DNA of 53,494 bases from an uncultured Christensenella sp. (GTDB lineage: Bacteria; Bacillota_A; Clostridia; Christensenellales; Borkfalkiaceae). The translations under genes and the position numbers were made by a program. Location of the stretch: contig CAJTTC010000012.1 of the NCBI GenBank assembly GCA_910579295.1, forward strand, positions 1 through 53,494, written 5' to 3'. Under the pieces are notes generated by a model. That model did not search any database and had not been told where the DNA came from. It saw only the letters and a list, made by a program, of their open reading frames with translations. How positions within the stretch are numbered: position 1 is the stretch's first letter; every line of letters begins with the position of its first letter. Of the stretch, positions 34,733 through 43,349 are shown in pieces.

Positions 34733-34865
34733 CTCCCCAAATTACTCCCCAAAAGGTGCAATTTTTGTTTAGAAAAAAGAAAATTGACACCATATCTTGT
34801 AGATACAGTGTCAATTCAACCACAATATATTGTGTTTTTGGAGGCGCCACCCGGATTTGAACCGG
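34733..34865. repeat. Right direct repeat (att) of the tRNA-Cys element
   Basis: 133 bases matching 22171-22303. Contains the CTCCCC pair, a TTGACAC/GTGTCAA hairpin and the palindrome CACAATATATTGTG followed by TTTTT (a probable integrase terminator). It then runs into the 3' end of the intact tRNA-Cys gene. Confidence 0.9.
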
Positions 34866-34913
34866 GGGATGAGGGTTTTGCAGACCCTGGCCTTACCACT
34901 TGGCTATAGCGCC
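34839..34913 (-). tRNA. tRNA-Cys (anticodon GCA)
   Basis: The minus strand starts GGCGCTATAGCCAAG. The anticodon arm AGGGT CTGCAAA ACCCT gives GCA. T-arm GGTTCAAATCC, acceptor GGCGCC, discriminator T and encoded CCA. It is the integration target whose 3' end was replaced by the element's copy. Confidence 0.95.
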
Positions 34914-34938
34914 ATAAAAAAACAATGCGCCAAGACTC

Positions 34939-35013
34939 TGGAGCGGGAAACGAGATTCGAACCCGCGACATTCACCTTGGCAAGGTGACGCTCTACCACT
35001 GAGCCATTCCCGC
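34939..35013 (-). tRNA. tRNA-Gly (anticodon GCC)
   Basis: The minus strand starts GCGGGAATGGCTCAG. The anticodon arm TCACC TTGCCAA GGTGA gives GCC. The T-arm contains GGTTCGAATCT and CCA is encoded. It is the middle gene of a three-tRNA operon. Confidence 0.95.
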
Positions 35014-35037
35014 AAAACTGTCTTAACGCACTGTTTA

Positions 35038-35113
35038 TGGTGGGAGCTACAGGGCTCGAACCTGTGACCCACTGCTTGTAGGGCAGTTGCTCTCCCAACT
35101 GAGCTAAGCTCCC
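35038..35113 (-). tRNA. tRNA-Val (anticodon TAC)
   Basis: The minus strand starts GGGAGCTTAGCTCAG. The anticodon loop CCTACAA gives TAC. T-arm GGTTCGAGCCC and encoded CCA. It is the first gene of the tRNA operon, downstream of the promoter at 35133-35161. Confidence 0.95.
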
Positions 35114-35132
35114 AAACGCTGAACGCTTTAAT

Positions 35133-35161
35133 ACTATAACAAATCATTGATTAAAACGCAA
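35133..35161 (-). promoter_or_regulatory. Promoter of the Val-Gly-Cys tRNA operon
   Basis: On the minus strand TTGCGT (35156-35161), a 17-base spacer and TATAGT (35133-35138). The remaining 35162-35519 stretch has T-rich DNA but no gene I can support. Confidence 0.7.
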
Positions 35162-35519
35162 GCATTTTTTCAGGAATTTTTTTATTTTTTTAAATTTTTT
35201 TATACGCTTGTTGACTGATAAATTTTACACACAATATATAGTATGCCAAAGTCAAAAAATAGTTACCTGCTGTCAGCTAATTTAAATCTGTCTTAACTTT
35301 ACGCATTTGCGAAGAATTTTAGCCCTAATGCCGCGCCTTCGGATAGTTGGCTGTCTGTTTATCCGAAATTGTTCTGTATTACGTTGTTAATATTAGCTAT
35401 TGTGATTTTTCTATGCGCCATTAAAAAACCGTGGCGCTAAATTACTTTGCGCCAAATATTTTTACGAGCGCAAACAAACTCTGCGCCCAAAATGTCGGCT
35501 GGCGCAAAACCTGCTTGAA

Positions 35520-36107
35520 TTATGCGTGTAAAGAGCTTAATACCATATCGGTTCTTGCTCTCAGCGCGGCGCTCTGCATAGCCTCAATTATAAACGTTGC
35601 AACGCCCTCGGCTATTATTTCCGCCATTTTATAGACGACGTTTAATCTTGTGGCGGAGAACAGCGAATAATTGAACAAAGACTTTTCCGCCACTATTCCC
35701 ATGACGGAAACGTCGCCCACCTTTGCTAACCGCTTATTTGCACCGCTGCCGGGCTTTAATCCCCGCTTTGCAACCCTTATTAAGCCGATATCGCCGGCGA
35801 CGCCAACAGCTGCGTCTATTGCAATGACCGTGCTGTCGGGATGAGTATTTTTAATAAATTGATTGGTGTACTTAACCTCATGCGCCGTTATGGGTTTGGC
35901 GAGAGTTCCGTAGACGTAAACGTTTAAACCTTTAAGCTTCTCTTTTAGCTTTGTTCCCGTAACAGGTCCGAGAGAATCGCCTACGGACAGGTCGCTTCCT
36001 ATGCAGACGATTACGGGGGGGTGATTAATTTCGGGAAGGATTTTTTTCAGAGCCAAAACTTCGCCGCTCTGAGCAAGTGAATTATATACGTTGAATGAAT
36101 ATTCCAT
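35520..36107 (-). CDS. yyaC: YyaC-like sporulation protease-family protein (DUF1256)
   Basis: 195 residues. The family pattern is clear: VIVCIGSDLSVGDSLGPVTG near 32-51, VYGTLAKPITAHEV near 65-78, VIAIDAAVG near 94, and the GLKPGSGANKRLAKVGDVSV segment. It belongs to the GPR-like fold family that includes the Gpr spore protease and HybD-type peptidases. YyaC is a forespore-expressed protein in Bacillus, encoded near parB. Here it also lies near parA/parB, supporting a spore-forming host. Confidence 0.85.
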   Translation of the reverse strand: MEYSFNVYNSLAQSGEVLALKKILPEINHPPVIVCIGSDLSVGDSLGPVTGTKLKEKLKGLNVYVYGTLAKPITAHEVKYTNQFIKNTHPDSTVIAIDAAVGVAGDIGLIRVAKRGLKPGSGANKRLAKVGDVSVMGIVAEKSLFNYSLFSATRLNVVYKMAEIIAEGVATFIIEAMQSAALRARTDMVLSSLHA

Positions 36108-36411
36108 AAATACCGCCTTATTTACCCGTTATTTATTGCCCGATTTTCACGTCCTTATACAATGGGAGAGGTTTACAATTAGGTTTTTATATTATTTATG
36201 AAAGACTTTGCGCATACTGTTAATTGTAGAGCATTTTATAAGACCGATAATTTAATGCGCTCAACAATTGCAATTGCGCTTCACAACATTTGCGCGAAAA
36301 TTTCAGGCGATGCGAAAAATACGGTGTTAATAACGTCTTTATAAGTTATCAACAAATTTATTGACATTTGAACATCACTGTTGACAGATAGGGCAAATTT
36401 TAAGCGGTATG

Positions 36412-36427
36412 TGTTTCACGTGAAACA
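36412..36427. promoter_or_regulatory. parS: parS site, perfect match
   Basis: TGTTTCACGTGAAACA, identical to the canonical 16-base parS palindrome bound by ParB/Spo0J. It lies 2.5 kb from parA. Confidence 0.95.
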
Positions 36428-36455
36428 TTAAAAACGTCAAAAAAATTCGGGTGAT

Positions 36456-36471
36456 AGTTTCACATGAAACA
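36456..36471. promoter_or_regulatory. parS: parS-like site
   Basis: AGTTTCACATGAAACA. The core CACGTG is changed to CACATG and the first base differs. It lies 29 bases from the perfect site, so it may be a weaker ParB-loading site. Confidence 0.7.
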
Positions 36472-36757
36472 TTTTTTGAGCAAAAAATTTAATTGCGCTA
36501 AGCAATTAATTTAATAGATTTGTTATTATTGACGCTAATTTAAACAACTGAAACAACCTGAAAAATAAGTGAATTAGGTGTGAAAAAACACAAAAATTAC
36601 GGTGAAACGCGAGATAATAGCGCAAAACAGTTGAAATGTTTATAATGTTATGGTAAAATAACGTAGTGGTAATATATGGCAGAATAGCGTTTGCTCTATA
36701 TACCATATTATATAAATAAAATACTGCGGTTAAAAACGCCGCAAAACGAGGTAGGAA

Positions 36758-38848
36758 TTGAACAAAAAAAGCAGAATTGTTGTGATCGTAATAGTAGTCA
36801 TTCTTGCGCTTGCCACAGGATTAATACTCTACTTTACAATGAGGAATGGCGGCGCTCGACAAATCGACTTTAACCAATTTGTCGAGTACGTCGAGAACAA
36901 TCGATACCGCGAAAACGAAACGGCTATCGGTGAAAAGACGGTCAGAAAAGACGGATCTGACGTGACTGTAACTGTTTATCAGGCGTACTACACGGAGGAC
37001 GGGGCTGAAATTATCGGTGAGAATTACGGATTTGCCGATCATAAGCTTCAAGTAAAAACCGTTGATAAGAACGGCAACACGGTCTGGAACGACGCCGTTG
37101 TCATCAAGGGCATAAATTTCTCCGAGTACAAAATGTTCGGCTCGGTAGAGAACAGCAACGGCAAGCTTGTTGCCGCTTACTATTCCGTCGGCCCGTCGTT
37201 CTACTCGACGCCCGCAGAAAACAGCGTACTCTTCAAGTGGGTAGATTTGGGCGTAAGCGTTAGCTATCGCGACCCCAATGCCGGCAGTATCTGGTCGTCC
37301 ATTGTTCCCATACTCGGAGTCGTGCTTGTCTGCGTTGTATTCTGGCTGATTATACGCTCCACGCTAGGCGGCAGCGGAAAGGCAATGAGTTTTGCAAAAA
37401 CCAAAGCCCGCGTTTCAACAAATATTAAGGTGCGCTTCACGGACGTTGCAGGAGCGGAAGAAGAAAAAGTCGAGCTTGCCGAGGTTGTCGAATTTTTGAA
37501 GCAACCTAAAAAGTTCTCCGATTTAGGCGCGCGCATTCCCAAGGGCGTATTGCTTGTAGGCCCTCCGGGAACGGGTAAAACGCTGTTTGCCAAAGCCGTA
37601 GCGGGAGAGGCGGGCGTGCCGTTCTTCTCGGTATCGGGCTCGGACTTCGTTGAAATGTACGTCGGCGTAGGCGCGTCGCGTGTGCGTGACTTATTTGAAG
37701 TGGCAAAGAAAAATCAACCCTGTATAATCTTTATAGACGAAATCGACGCCGTAGGACGTCACCGCGGCGCAGGTTTAGGCGGCGGAAACGACGAGAGGGA
37801 GCAGACCCTCAACCAGATTCTCGTGCAAATGGACGGCTTCGAAAACAACGAGGGCGTAATCGTAATGGCGGCGACAAACCGTGCGGACATACTTGACCCC
37901 GCGCTTACCCGTCCCGGACGTTTCGACAGACAGGTATACGTAAATCTTCCCGACGTTAAGGGCAGAGAACAGATATTAAAGGTACATGCGCGTAACAAAC
38001 CGCTTGCTCCCGACGTAAACCTTAAAGCCGTTGCCCGTCTTTCGGCAGGCTTCTCGGGCGCGGATCTTGCAAACCTTTTGAACGAAGCGGCAATACTCGC
38101 GGCAAGAGCAAATAAACATCTCATAGGCAATGCGGAGCTCTACGAAGCTTTCGATAAGGTTGCGATCGGTCCTGCAAAGAAGAGTAAGGTTGTCACCGAG
38201 CCGGAAAAGAGACTGACGGCATTCCACGAATCGGGTCACTGCATACTTGCAAAGCTCTGCACCAACTGCGACCCCGTGCACGAGGTTACAATTATTCCCC
38301 GCGGCAGTGCGGGCGGTTATACAATGATGCGCCCCGAAACGGACAGACTGACGTATTCCAAAAAATATCTCGTTGACGATATCTGTTCGACGTTGGGCGG
38401 ACGCGTTGCCGAAGAAATAGTTATTAAGGATATTTCGTCGGGAGCTTCGCAGGATATCAAGATGGCTACAAAATTGGCACGCGCAATGGTTACTGAGTTC
38501 GGTATGAGCGAAAAACTCGGACTGATAAGTTACAGCGACGATTCCCAACCCGTATTCCTGGGCAAGGATATGGCGACCCACAGTGCGTATTCGGAAGAAA
38601 CCGCAAAAATGATAGACGAAGAAGTCCGTACAATCGTGTCGACTCAGCACGAACGCGCACGCAAATTGTTGACGGAAAACAGAAGTATTCTCGACAATAT
38701 GGCACGCGTGCTCATCGAGAAGGAAACCATATACACAGAAGAGGTCGAAATGCTTATGGAAGGCAAAAACTATGAAGAAGTTTTGAAGTATATGGAAGAG
38801 CACGAAAACGACCACACTGAAAACGCATTCAAAAAATACGAAGGCTAA
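36758..38848 (+). CDS. ftsH: ATP-dependent zinc metalloprotease FtsH
   Basis: 696 residues from a TTG start with AGGTAGG upstream. First transmembrane span about 6-27, extracytoplasmic domain to about 180, second span about 181-199. AAA module: Walker A GPPGTGKT (268-275), Walker B IIFIDEID (323-330), second-region-of-homology RPGRFDR near 385. Zinc site HESGH (490-494). FtsH degrades membrane and regulatory proteins and is needed for sporulation in Bacillus. A terminator follows at 38858. All key residues are present. Confidence 0.95.
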   Translation: MNKKSRIVVIVIVVILALATGLILYFTMRNGGARQIDFNQFVEYVENNRYRENETAIGEKTVRKDGSDVTVTVYQAYYTEDGAEIIGENYGFADHKLQVKTVDKNGNTVWNDAVVIKGINFSEYKMFGSVENSNGKLVAAYYSVGPSFYSTPAENSVLFKWVDLGVSVSYRDPNAGSIWSSIVPILGVVLVCVVFWLIIRSTLGGSGKAMSFAKTKARVSTNIKVRFTDVAGAEEEKVELAEVVEFLKQPKKFSDLGARIPKGVLLVGPPGTGKTLFAKAVAGEAGVPFFSVSGSDFVEMYVGVGASRVRDLFEVAKKNQPCIIFIDEIDAVGRHRGAGLGGGNDEREQTLNQILVQMDGFENNEGVIVMAATNRADILDPALTRPGRFDRQVYVNLPDVKGREQILKVHARNKPLAPDVNLKAVARLSAGFSGADLANLLNEAAILAARANKHLIGNAELYEAFDKVAIGPAKKSKVVTEPEKRLTAFHESGHCILAKLCTNCDPVHEVTIIPRGSAGGYTMMRPETDRLTYSKKYLVDDICSTLGGRVAEEIVIKDISSGASQDIKMATKLARAMVTEFGMSEKLGLISYSDDSQPVFLGKDMATHSAYSEETAKMIDEEVRTIVSTQHERARKLLTENRSILDNMARVLIEKETIYTEEVEMLMEGKNYEEVLKYMEEHENDHTENAFKKYEG

Positions 38849-38857
38849 AACAAAAAC

Positions 38858-38889
38858 ATTCCTCCCGCGTCAATAAATGCGGGAGGAAT
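38858..38889 (+). terminator. Terminator-like hairpin after ftsH
   Basis: ATTCCTCCCGC (38858-38868) and GCGGGAGGAAT (38879-38889) form a perfect 11-base stem. The T-run is weak, and the third parS-like site begins 7 bases later. Confidence 0.6.
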
Positions 38890-38895
38890 TAAGAA

Positions 38896-38911
38896 TGTTT
38901 CACGGGAAACA
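38896..38911. promoter_or_regulatory. parS: parS-like site upstream of parA
   Basis: TGTTTCACGGGAAACA differs from consensus at one central base. It lies 30 bases before parA and may also autoregulate the parAB operon. Confidence 0.75.
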
Positions 38912-38940
38912 TTTAAGGCAGAGAGAGGCTATTTAGGAAT

Positions 38941-39705
38941 ATGGGAAAGGTTATTTCGTTTACCAATAAAAAGGGCGGCGTCGGAAAAACGACAACAGTT
39001 ATAAATATGGCTGCCTATTGCGCGGATTTAGGTAAAAAGATACTTATTATTGATTTGGACAGTCAGGGAAATGCAACTACGGGTTTAGGTTTTTCTAAAA
39101 GCGCGCTCAAAAAATCAGCATACGGAGTTCTTATAGAGGACGAAAAGGCGGCAAATAATATTCTGCCGACAATGATACCTCTTCTGGATATTCTGCCCGC
39201 TAACGTCGATTTGACGGGAGCGGAGGTAGACCTCGTATACAAACGCAACCGAGAGCTCATTTTAAAAAACGCCTTAAAGGACGTGCGGGACAGCTACGAT
39301 TACATATTTATCGACTGCCCGCCTTCCCTTGGGCTTCTTACAATAAACGCATGGGTCGCGTCCGATTCCGTGATTATTCCGCTTCAATCGGAGTACTACG
39401 CTATGGAGGGCGTAAGTCAGCTTATGAACACTATCGCCCTCGTCAAGCAACACCTCAATCCCAACCTGTTAATCGAAGGCGTAGTCATTACGATGTACGA
39501 CGGCAGAGCGGTTGTATCTCGGCAGATAGCGGCGGAAATCAAAAAGTTCTTTAAAAACAAACTGTACGAAATAATAATTCCACGCAACGTAAGGCTGTCG
39601 GAAGCTCCCAGCCACGGCAAGCCTATACTCATTTACGACCCTAAGTGCGTGGGTGCGCGGGCTTACAAGGCTTTAACGGAGGAGTTCCTGTCCAAACAGA
39701 GATAA
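38941..39705 (+). CDS. parA: Chromosome partition ATPase ParA/Soj
   Basis: 254 residues. Deviant Walker A KKGGVGKTT (10-18), Walker A' ILIIDLDSQGNAT near 36-48, and Walker B YIFIDCPPSLG near 121-131. ParA dimerises on DNA with ATP and is stimulated by ParB; in spore formers it also regulates replication initiation. It is followed by parB after 57 bases, the standard operon. The length is typical for Soj. Confidence 0.95.
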   Translation: MGKVISFTNKKGGVGKTTTVINMAAYCADLGKKILIIDLDSQGNATTGLGFSKSALKKSAYGVLIEDEKAANNILPTMIPLLDILPANVDLTGAEVDLVYKRNRELILKNALKDVRDSYDYIFIDCPPSLGLLTINAWVASDSVIIPLQSEYYAMEGVSQLMNTIALVKQHLNPNLLIEGVVITMYDGRAVVSRQIAAEIKKFFKNKLYEIIIPRNVRLSEAPSHGKPILIYDPKCVGARAYKALTEEFLSKQR

Positions 39706-39762
39706 ACGGACGGGCACTCGCAAACATTTTCACTTAAACTGCGAAAATTAAGGAGAGAAGAT

Positions 39763-40689
39763 ATGGCAAAGAAAGAAGAGAGAGGGCTTGGCAAAACATT
39801 TGACGATCTTATGAGCGATACGGTAGACGCTTTCAGCAATACCTATTCTGAAGGGCACGAATTTTTTACATATACCGAGGAGGAAAGGCAGAACGCAAAG
39901 GAAATGCCGCTCTCCAAAATTTACCCCAACCCCAATCAGCCGAGAAAGAATTTTGATGAGCAGGCTCTGCGCGAGCTTGCCGACTCAATAAAAAAACACG
40001 GCGTAATTATGCCCATTGTAGTCAACGACGACCACAACGGACGGTTTATGATTATAGCGGGCGAACGTCGTTATCGCGCGACAAAGCTTGCCGGACTCGA
40101 TACGATCCCCGTCATTATAAGGAATTATAACGAGCGTGAAATCAAGGAAATTTCACTTATCGAAAACTTACAGCGCGAGGACCTCAATCCCATAGAAGCG
40201 GCTGCGGCAATGAAACAGCTTATGGTCGACTATAAGCTCACTCAGGACGAGCTGGCGGAAAGAATAGGAAAATCCCGCCCCGCAATAGCCAACACGTTAA
40301 GATTGCTGTCGCTTACGCCCGACGTTATGCAGATGGTGGCGGAGGGGAAGCTCTCGGCAGGACACGCAAGAACGCTTGTACCGTTGGCTTCGGAGGACCA
40401 ATTGCAGTTTGCCGCCGACGCGGTTAAGAGCGGTATGTCCGTTCGCGAGCTTGAAAAGAAGGTACGCGCGTACAATATGTCCCCCGAACTTTTGGAAGAA
40501 AAGAAAAAGAAGAAGCGCGCTCTCGCTTCTATCGAGCTCAAAAACCTTGTTGAAAGAATGAGATTTGCTTTCCGCACAAAAGTCAGCCTTATAGGTAACG
40601 ATCAAAAGGGAAGAATTTATATCGATTACTACTCGCGCGACGACCTCGACAGGCTTGCCGAAATCTTGGATATAATTGACAAGCAATAA
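39763..40689 (+). CDS. parB: Chromosome partition protein ParB/Spo0J
   Basis: 308 residues. The ParB/Srx domain includes IYPNPNQPRKNF near 50-60 and the CTP-binding GERRYRATKLAG near 105-116. A helix-turn-helix lies near 160-190 (TQDELAERIGKSRPAIANTL). The C-terminal dimerisation domain ends DRLAEILDIIDKQ. It loads at parS as a CTP-dependent sliding clamp. Preceded by AGGAGAG. Downstream is a strong terminator. Confidence 0.95.
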   Translation: MAKKEERGLGKTFDDLMSDTVDAFSNTYSEGHEFFTYTEEERQNAKEMPLSKIYPNPNQPRKNFDEQALRELADSIKKHGVIMPIVVNDDHNGRFMIIAGERRYRATKLAGLDTIPVIIRNYNEREIKEISLIENLQREDLNPIEAAAAMKQLMVDYKLTQDELAERIGKSRPAIANTLRLLSLTPDVMQMVAEGKLSAGHARTLVPLASEDQLQFAADAVKSGMSVRELEKKVRAYNMSPELLEEKKKKKRALASIELKNLVERMRFAFRTKVSLIGNDQKGRIYIDYYSRDDLDRLAEILDIIDKQ

Positions 40690-40799
40690 CGGCGTGCAAC
40701 CTCTATCGGCTTTTCGTATTGCTTTTCAATAGAAGCTTGCAATCAGACCATAGAGGGAGAAGGCTCTGCGCAAATAGTTGTGAAATACGCATAATAATT

Positions 40800-40828
40800 G
40801 CCCACGCGACGAAAGTCGCGTGGGCTTT
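40800..40828 (+). terminator. Terminator of parAB
   Basis: GCCCACGCGAC (40800-40810), loop GAAA, GTCGCGTGGGC (40815-40825), then TTT. A very stable stem. Confidence 0.8.
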
Positions 40829-40841
40829 GATATATAAGGAG

Positions 40842-40981
40842 TTATCAACAAAATGCGCTGATTTATTGCTGAAAATGTGATTTCTGCACCTGTAAAAAGC
40901 AAGATAACGCAAAAAGTTATGCACAATTTTATAGACACGGTTGATAACTTTGTTGTTTATACTGTGTTCAAAAGTCGATAA
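40842..40981. other. Cluster of four DnaA-box-like sequences downstream of parB
   Basis: TTATCAACA (40842-40850), TTATGCACA (40917-40925, perfect TTATNCACA), GGTTGATAA (40939-40947, reverse strand) and AGTCGATAA (40973-40981, reverse strand) within 140 bases. No gene is present in 40690-40999. It could be a DnaA-binding regulatory cluster or part of a bipartite origin. Confidence 0.5.
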
Positions 40982-40999
40982 ATGTGCGCGGGGATTTTA

Positions 41000-41182
41000 T
41001 CAGTTTATATTTATATTCTTACCGTAATCCTTATACGAAAATCTGAGTATCGGCGTACCATAGAAAAGGAGGGTGACGCTGCCGCGCGCTTCAAAGCCAT
41101 AGGTATAAACTCTGACATTCAGATATTCGCCGATATTGCGTTTTGACCTCAAAGCCTTTATTTTATCCTTAAATTTTTCCAT
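41000..41182 (-). CDS. Small hypothetical protein
   Basis: 60 residues from ATG 41182 (AGAAAGG upstream), beginning MEKFKDKIKALRSKRNIGEY. A basic N-terminus is followed by beta-like sequence (VRVYTYGFEARGSVTLLFYG). I do not recognise it. A longer reading from 41245 lacks a ribosome binding site. Confidence 0.45.
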   Translation of the reverse strand: MEKFKDKIKALRSKRNIGEYLNVRVYTYGFEARGSVTLLFYGTPILRFSYKDYGKNININ

Positions 41183-41296
41183 AGTGAGCCTTTCTCTTCT
41201 TTTTCTACTATTATTATATCGCGCAACGGGCTTTTTTACAACCATAGTTAGTCAACCCGCAGTTGACATAAAGTATATTTTTATAAACCCTATATT

Positions 41297-41324
41297 AAAA
41301 AAGAGAGGCATAGCCTCTCTTTTA
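41297..41324 (-). terminator. Terminator of the sleB-ypeB operon
   Basis: AAAAGAGAGGC, ATA, GCCTCTCTTTT. T-runs on both strands. It lies 66 bases beyond ypeB. Confidence 0.7.
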
Positions 41325-41389
41325 TTTTGTTATATGCCTGCTTTATCTATCGCATAAGCAGTTAAAGGACTTGGCACAGCGACACGCTG

Positions 41390-43339
41390 TTACATTAAAG
41401 CTCTGCCCTGAGCCGTGCCTATTACGGTGAGGACTTCGATTTCTTCGCCCGTAGTTGCGTCAACGTAGATATAATATTCGTTGTTGCCGAGCTCACCTAT
41501 AAACTCATAGCAAAGCACTTCTTCGCCGTCGAAGGGAATGAGCGCAGTGCGGGAGGAGGTAATGTCGATATTGCCGTTAATGTTGGCTCTCGCCTGCTCC
41601 TCGCTGATAGAGGGCTTATCGAGCTGTCTTTCGCTGTGGTTCAGAACGTAGCTGAGCGCTTCAACGCCTGTTACAATACCGCGCTCCTCACAGACCTTAA
41701 CTTTAACGAGGTCGGGATAGAGGATAGCGCCGCCCTGTACGGGAGCAAAATTGAGATTGCAGGTAGTACCGTTTTCGCTTGTCCAAACGGCTTTCATTCC
41801 GTCGTAGCCGATATCCGCAAGGAAATCCTCTGCAATGGCAATGCACCTGTCTACGGAGAAATTATTCTTCGAACAATCCTTATAGCTGTCGAACGCAACG
41901 ACCTTTCCGCCGAGCTTTGACAGCTGTACGAACATTTCGCCGTCGGGCGTCGTAAGATTTACGTTATAGAGGGTGAGCGCCTCGCCCGTAGCTTCGCCCG
42001 TGCATTGTGCGTTGCTGACTTTATAGTCTGCAAAGTATTCCTTAGCAAGCTCTTCGGCAGTCTGCGCCGTAATTTCTTCCTGACCTTTCAGCGCAACGGG
42101 ATTAGTCTTTTTGATACTGTCGGAGAAAGGTCCGTCCTGAATGCCCTTTGGCGTTTCGAAAACGTTATTCTGAATGGTGGTAAAGCCGTCGCCTATGGCG
42201 CTGGACTTGCCGCGCATAGCGTTCAACAAATCTTTGCCGTTGCAGGTGGATACAAGGCGGTTGATTTCCTCCTTGACCTTCGCATTGGTTTCGTACATAT
42301 ATTCAAGCGCATTCTGCTGCGAAGCGGTAAGCTCGCCGCCGCGCGCTACGGTGTAAAGCATTTCCTTTGCGCTGTCGCCCATCTTGTTGATAAATGAAGA
42401 GAACTGCTCCGTCATCTGTAAGTCAAGGGGGAAGCGCTCCAAAATGGTCTCAGCCGTCTGGCTCTCGATGGCAATGTCGGAGAGCACGCGCACTCTGTCG
42501 CTCGCCGAACCCGATACGCGCGCTCTGGAAAGGTCTGCGTCAAGATTGTCAACGACCGAGTTGAGCTCGTAGAGGGACTCGGTGTAGCCCGAAGCCATAC
42601 TTGCCTGCATATCGTTCATATTTAACCAACCGAACGTTAAAACCGTGCCGAGGGCAAGGGTGGTTACGCCCAAAGAAATGACGGCGGCAAGCCAACCTCC
42701 GAAGCCGGGGGAGCGCTTAGCTCTGTCGTTGCGCTCGGCGCGCTTTTCGGCGCGTACCTTTAAGGCGTGCTCTCTCTTCGCGCGCTTTTCGGCAAGATAA
42801 GCCTCGTGCTTAGCCTCTTTCGCGTCGAGCTTAGCCTGACGTTCCTCGGCAATACGCTTGCGGCGCGCCTGCTTGCTTTCGTTCTTCAATAAATCTCTGC
42901 GCTCTTTGCGCGCCGCCTTTCTCTCTTCGCGCTTTTCCTTTAACGCGGCGGCACGCTCAAGCTTGGCTTCCTTATGCGCAAGCTTTCTTTCAAGGCGCGC
43001 CTGCTTTTTCTCGGCGTTGAGCTTTGCGCGCTCCAATTTCTTTTCTTCGCGCTGTTTGATTTTTGCGGCGCGCTTTTCACTTATCATGCGCTGCTTTTTC
43101 TTAGCGCCGCCCTTTTGCTTTTGCGCCTTAATCTTAGCGCCCTTTTTTTCGCTCTTTTTTTCGGACTTTTTTTCTGTATTTTTGTTGCCCTTAACCTGCG
43201 TTTTCTTGGTTTGCGTTTTCTTCACCGCAGTTTCGGCGTCCTTTTCATCAGTCTTTTTAGCCGTGCTCGCAGGAGACTTCTTTACGGCAAGTCTTTCCGC
43301 CTTTTCCGCACCGCTCGAACGTTTACTCTTTTCAGCCAT
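41390..43339 (-). CDS. ypeB: Germination protein YpeB with a 210-residue Lys/Arg-rich N-terminal extension
   Basis: 649 residues. Residues 1-210 are almost entirely Lys, Arg, Glu and Ala, with EEKKLERAKLNAEKKQARLE-type heptads predicting a long charged coiled coil. A transmembrane span lies at about 213-237 (WLAAVISLGVTTLALGTV). The YpeB region follows (YELNSVVDNLDADLSRARVS near 256) and PepSY-like repeats come near the C-terminus. YpeB normally has about 450 residues and stabilises the cortex-lytic enzyme SleB in the spore. Here it is 10 bases after sleB on the same strand. The extension is the odd part. Confidence 0.85.
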   Translation of the reverse strand: MAEKSKRSSGAEKAERLAVKKSPASTAKKTDEKDAETAVKKTQTKKTQVKGNKNTEKKSEKKSEKKGAKIKAQKQKGGAKKKQRMISEKRAAKIKQREEKKLERAKLNAEKKQARLERKLAHKEAKLERAAALKEKREERKAARKERRDLLKNESKQARRKRIAEERQAKLDAKEAKHEAYLAEKRAKREHALKVRAEKRAERNDRAKRSPGFGGWLAAVISLGVTTLALGTVLTFGWLNMNDMQASMASGYTESLYELNSVVDNLDADLSRARVSGSASDRVRVLSDIAIESQTAETILERFPLDLQMTEQFSSFINKMGDSAKEMLYTVARGGELTASQQNALEYMYETNAKVKEEINRLVSTCNGKDLLNAMRGKSSAIGDGFTTIQNNVFETPKGIQDGPFSDSIKKTNPVALKGQEEITAQTAEELAKEYFADYKVSNAQCTGEATGEALTLYNVNLTTPDGEMFVQLSKLGGKVVAFDSYKDCSKNNFSVDRCIAIAEDFLADIGYDGMKAVWTSENGTTCNLNFAPVQGGAILYPDLVKVKVCEERGIVTGVEALSYVLNHSERQLDKPSISEEQARANINGNIDITSSRTALIPFDGEEVLCYEFIGELGNNEYYIYVDATTGEEIEVLTVIGTAQGRALM

Positions 43340-43349
43340 TTTTTACCTC

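Larger units (their letters stand above)
22277..34865. mobile_element. Integrative mobilizable element in tRNA-Cys carrying a type III restriction-modification operon
   Basis: Bounded by the 27-base tRNA-Cys 3' end at 22277-22303 and 34839-34865, a spacing of 12562 bases. Contents: a DUF2971 gene, a 54-residue gene, mod, a DUF4393 gene, res, a DUF4143 ATPase gene, a large unknown gene, a MobV relaxase and an integrase. The integrase lies beside the intact tRNA gene, the classic layout for tRNA-targeted elements. With a relaxase but no type IV secretion genes it should be mobilizable and not self-conjugative. CTCCCC pairs near both ends (22413-22430 and 34733-34750) resemble integrase arm sites. 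Confidence 0.85.
36108..36757. other. 650-base intergenic region with two parS sites and one DnaA-box-like site
   Basis: No gene of credible size. It contains parS sites at 36412 and 36456, and TTATCAACA at 36346-36354. Between 36472 and 36757 the sequence is AT-rich, with the ftsH leader (CGAGGTAGG before a TTG start) at the end. It probably serves partition and regulation. Confidence 0.5.
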
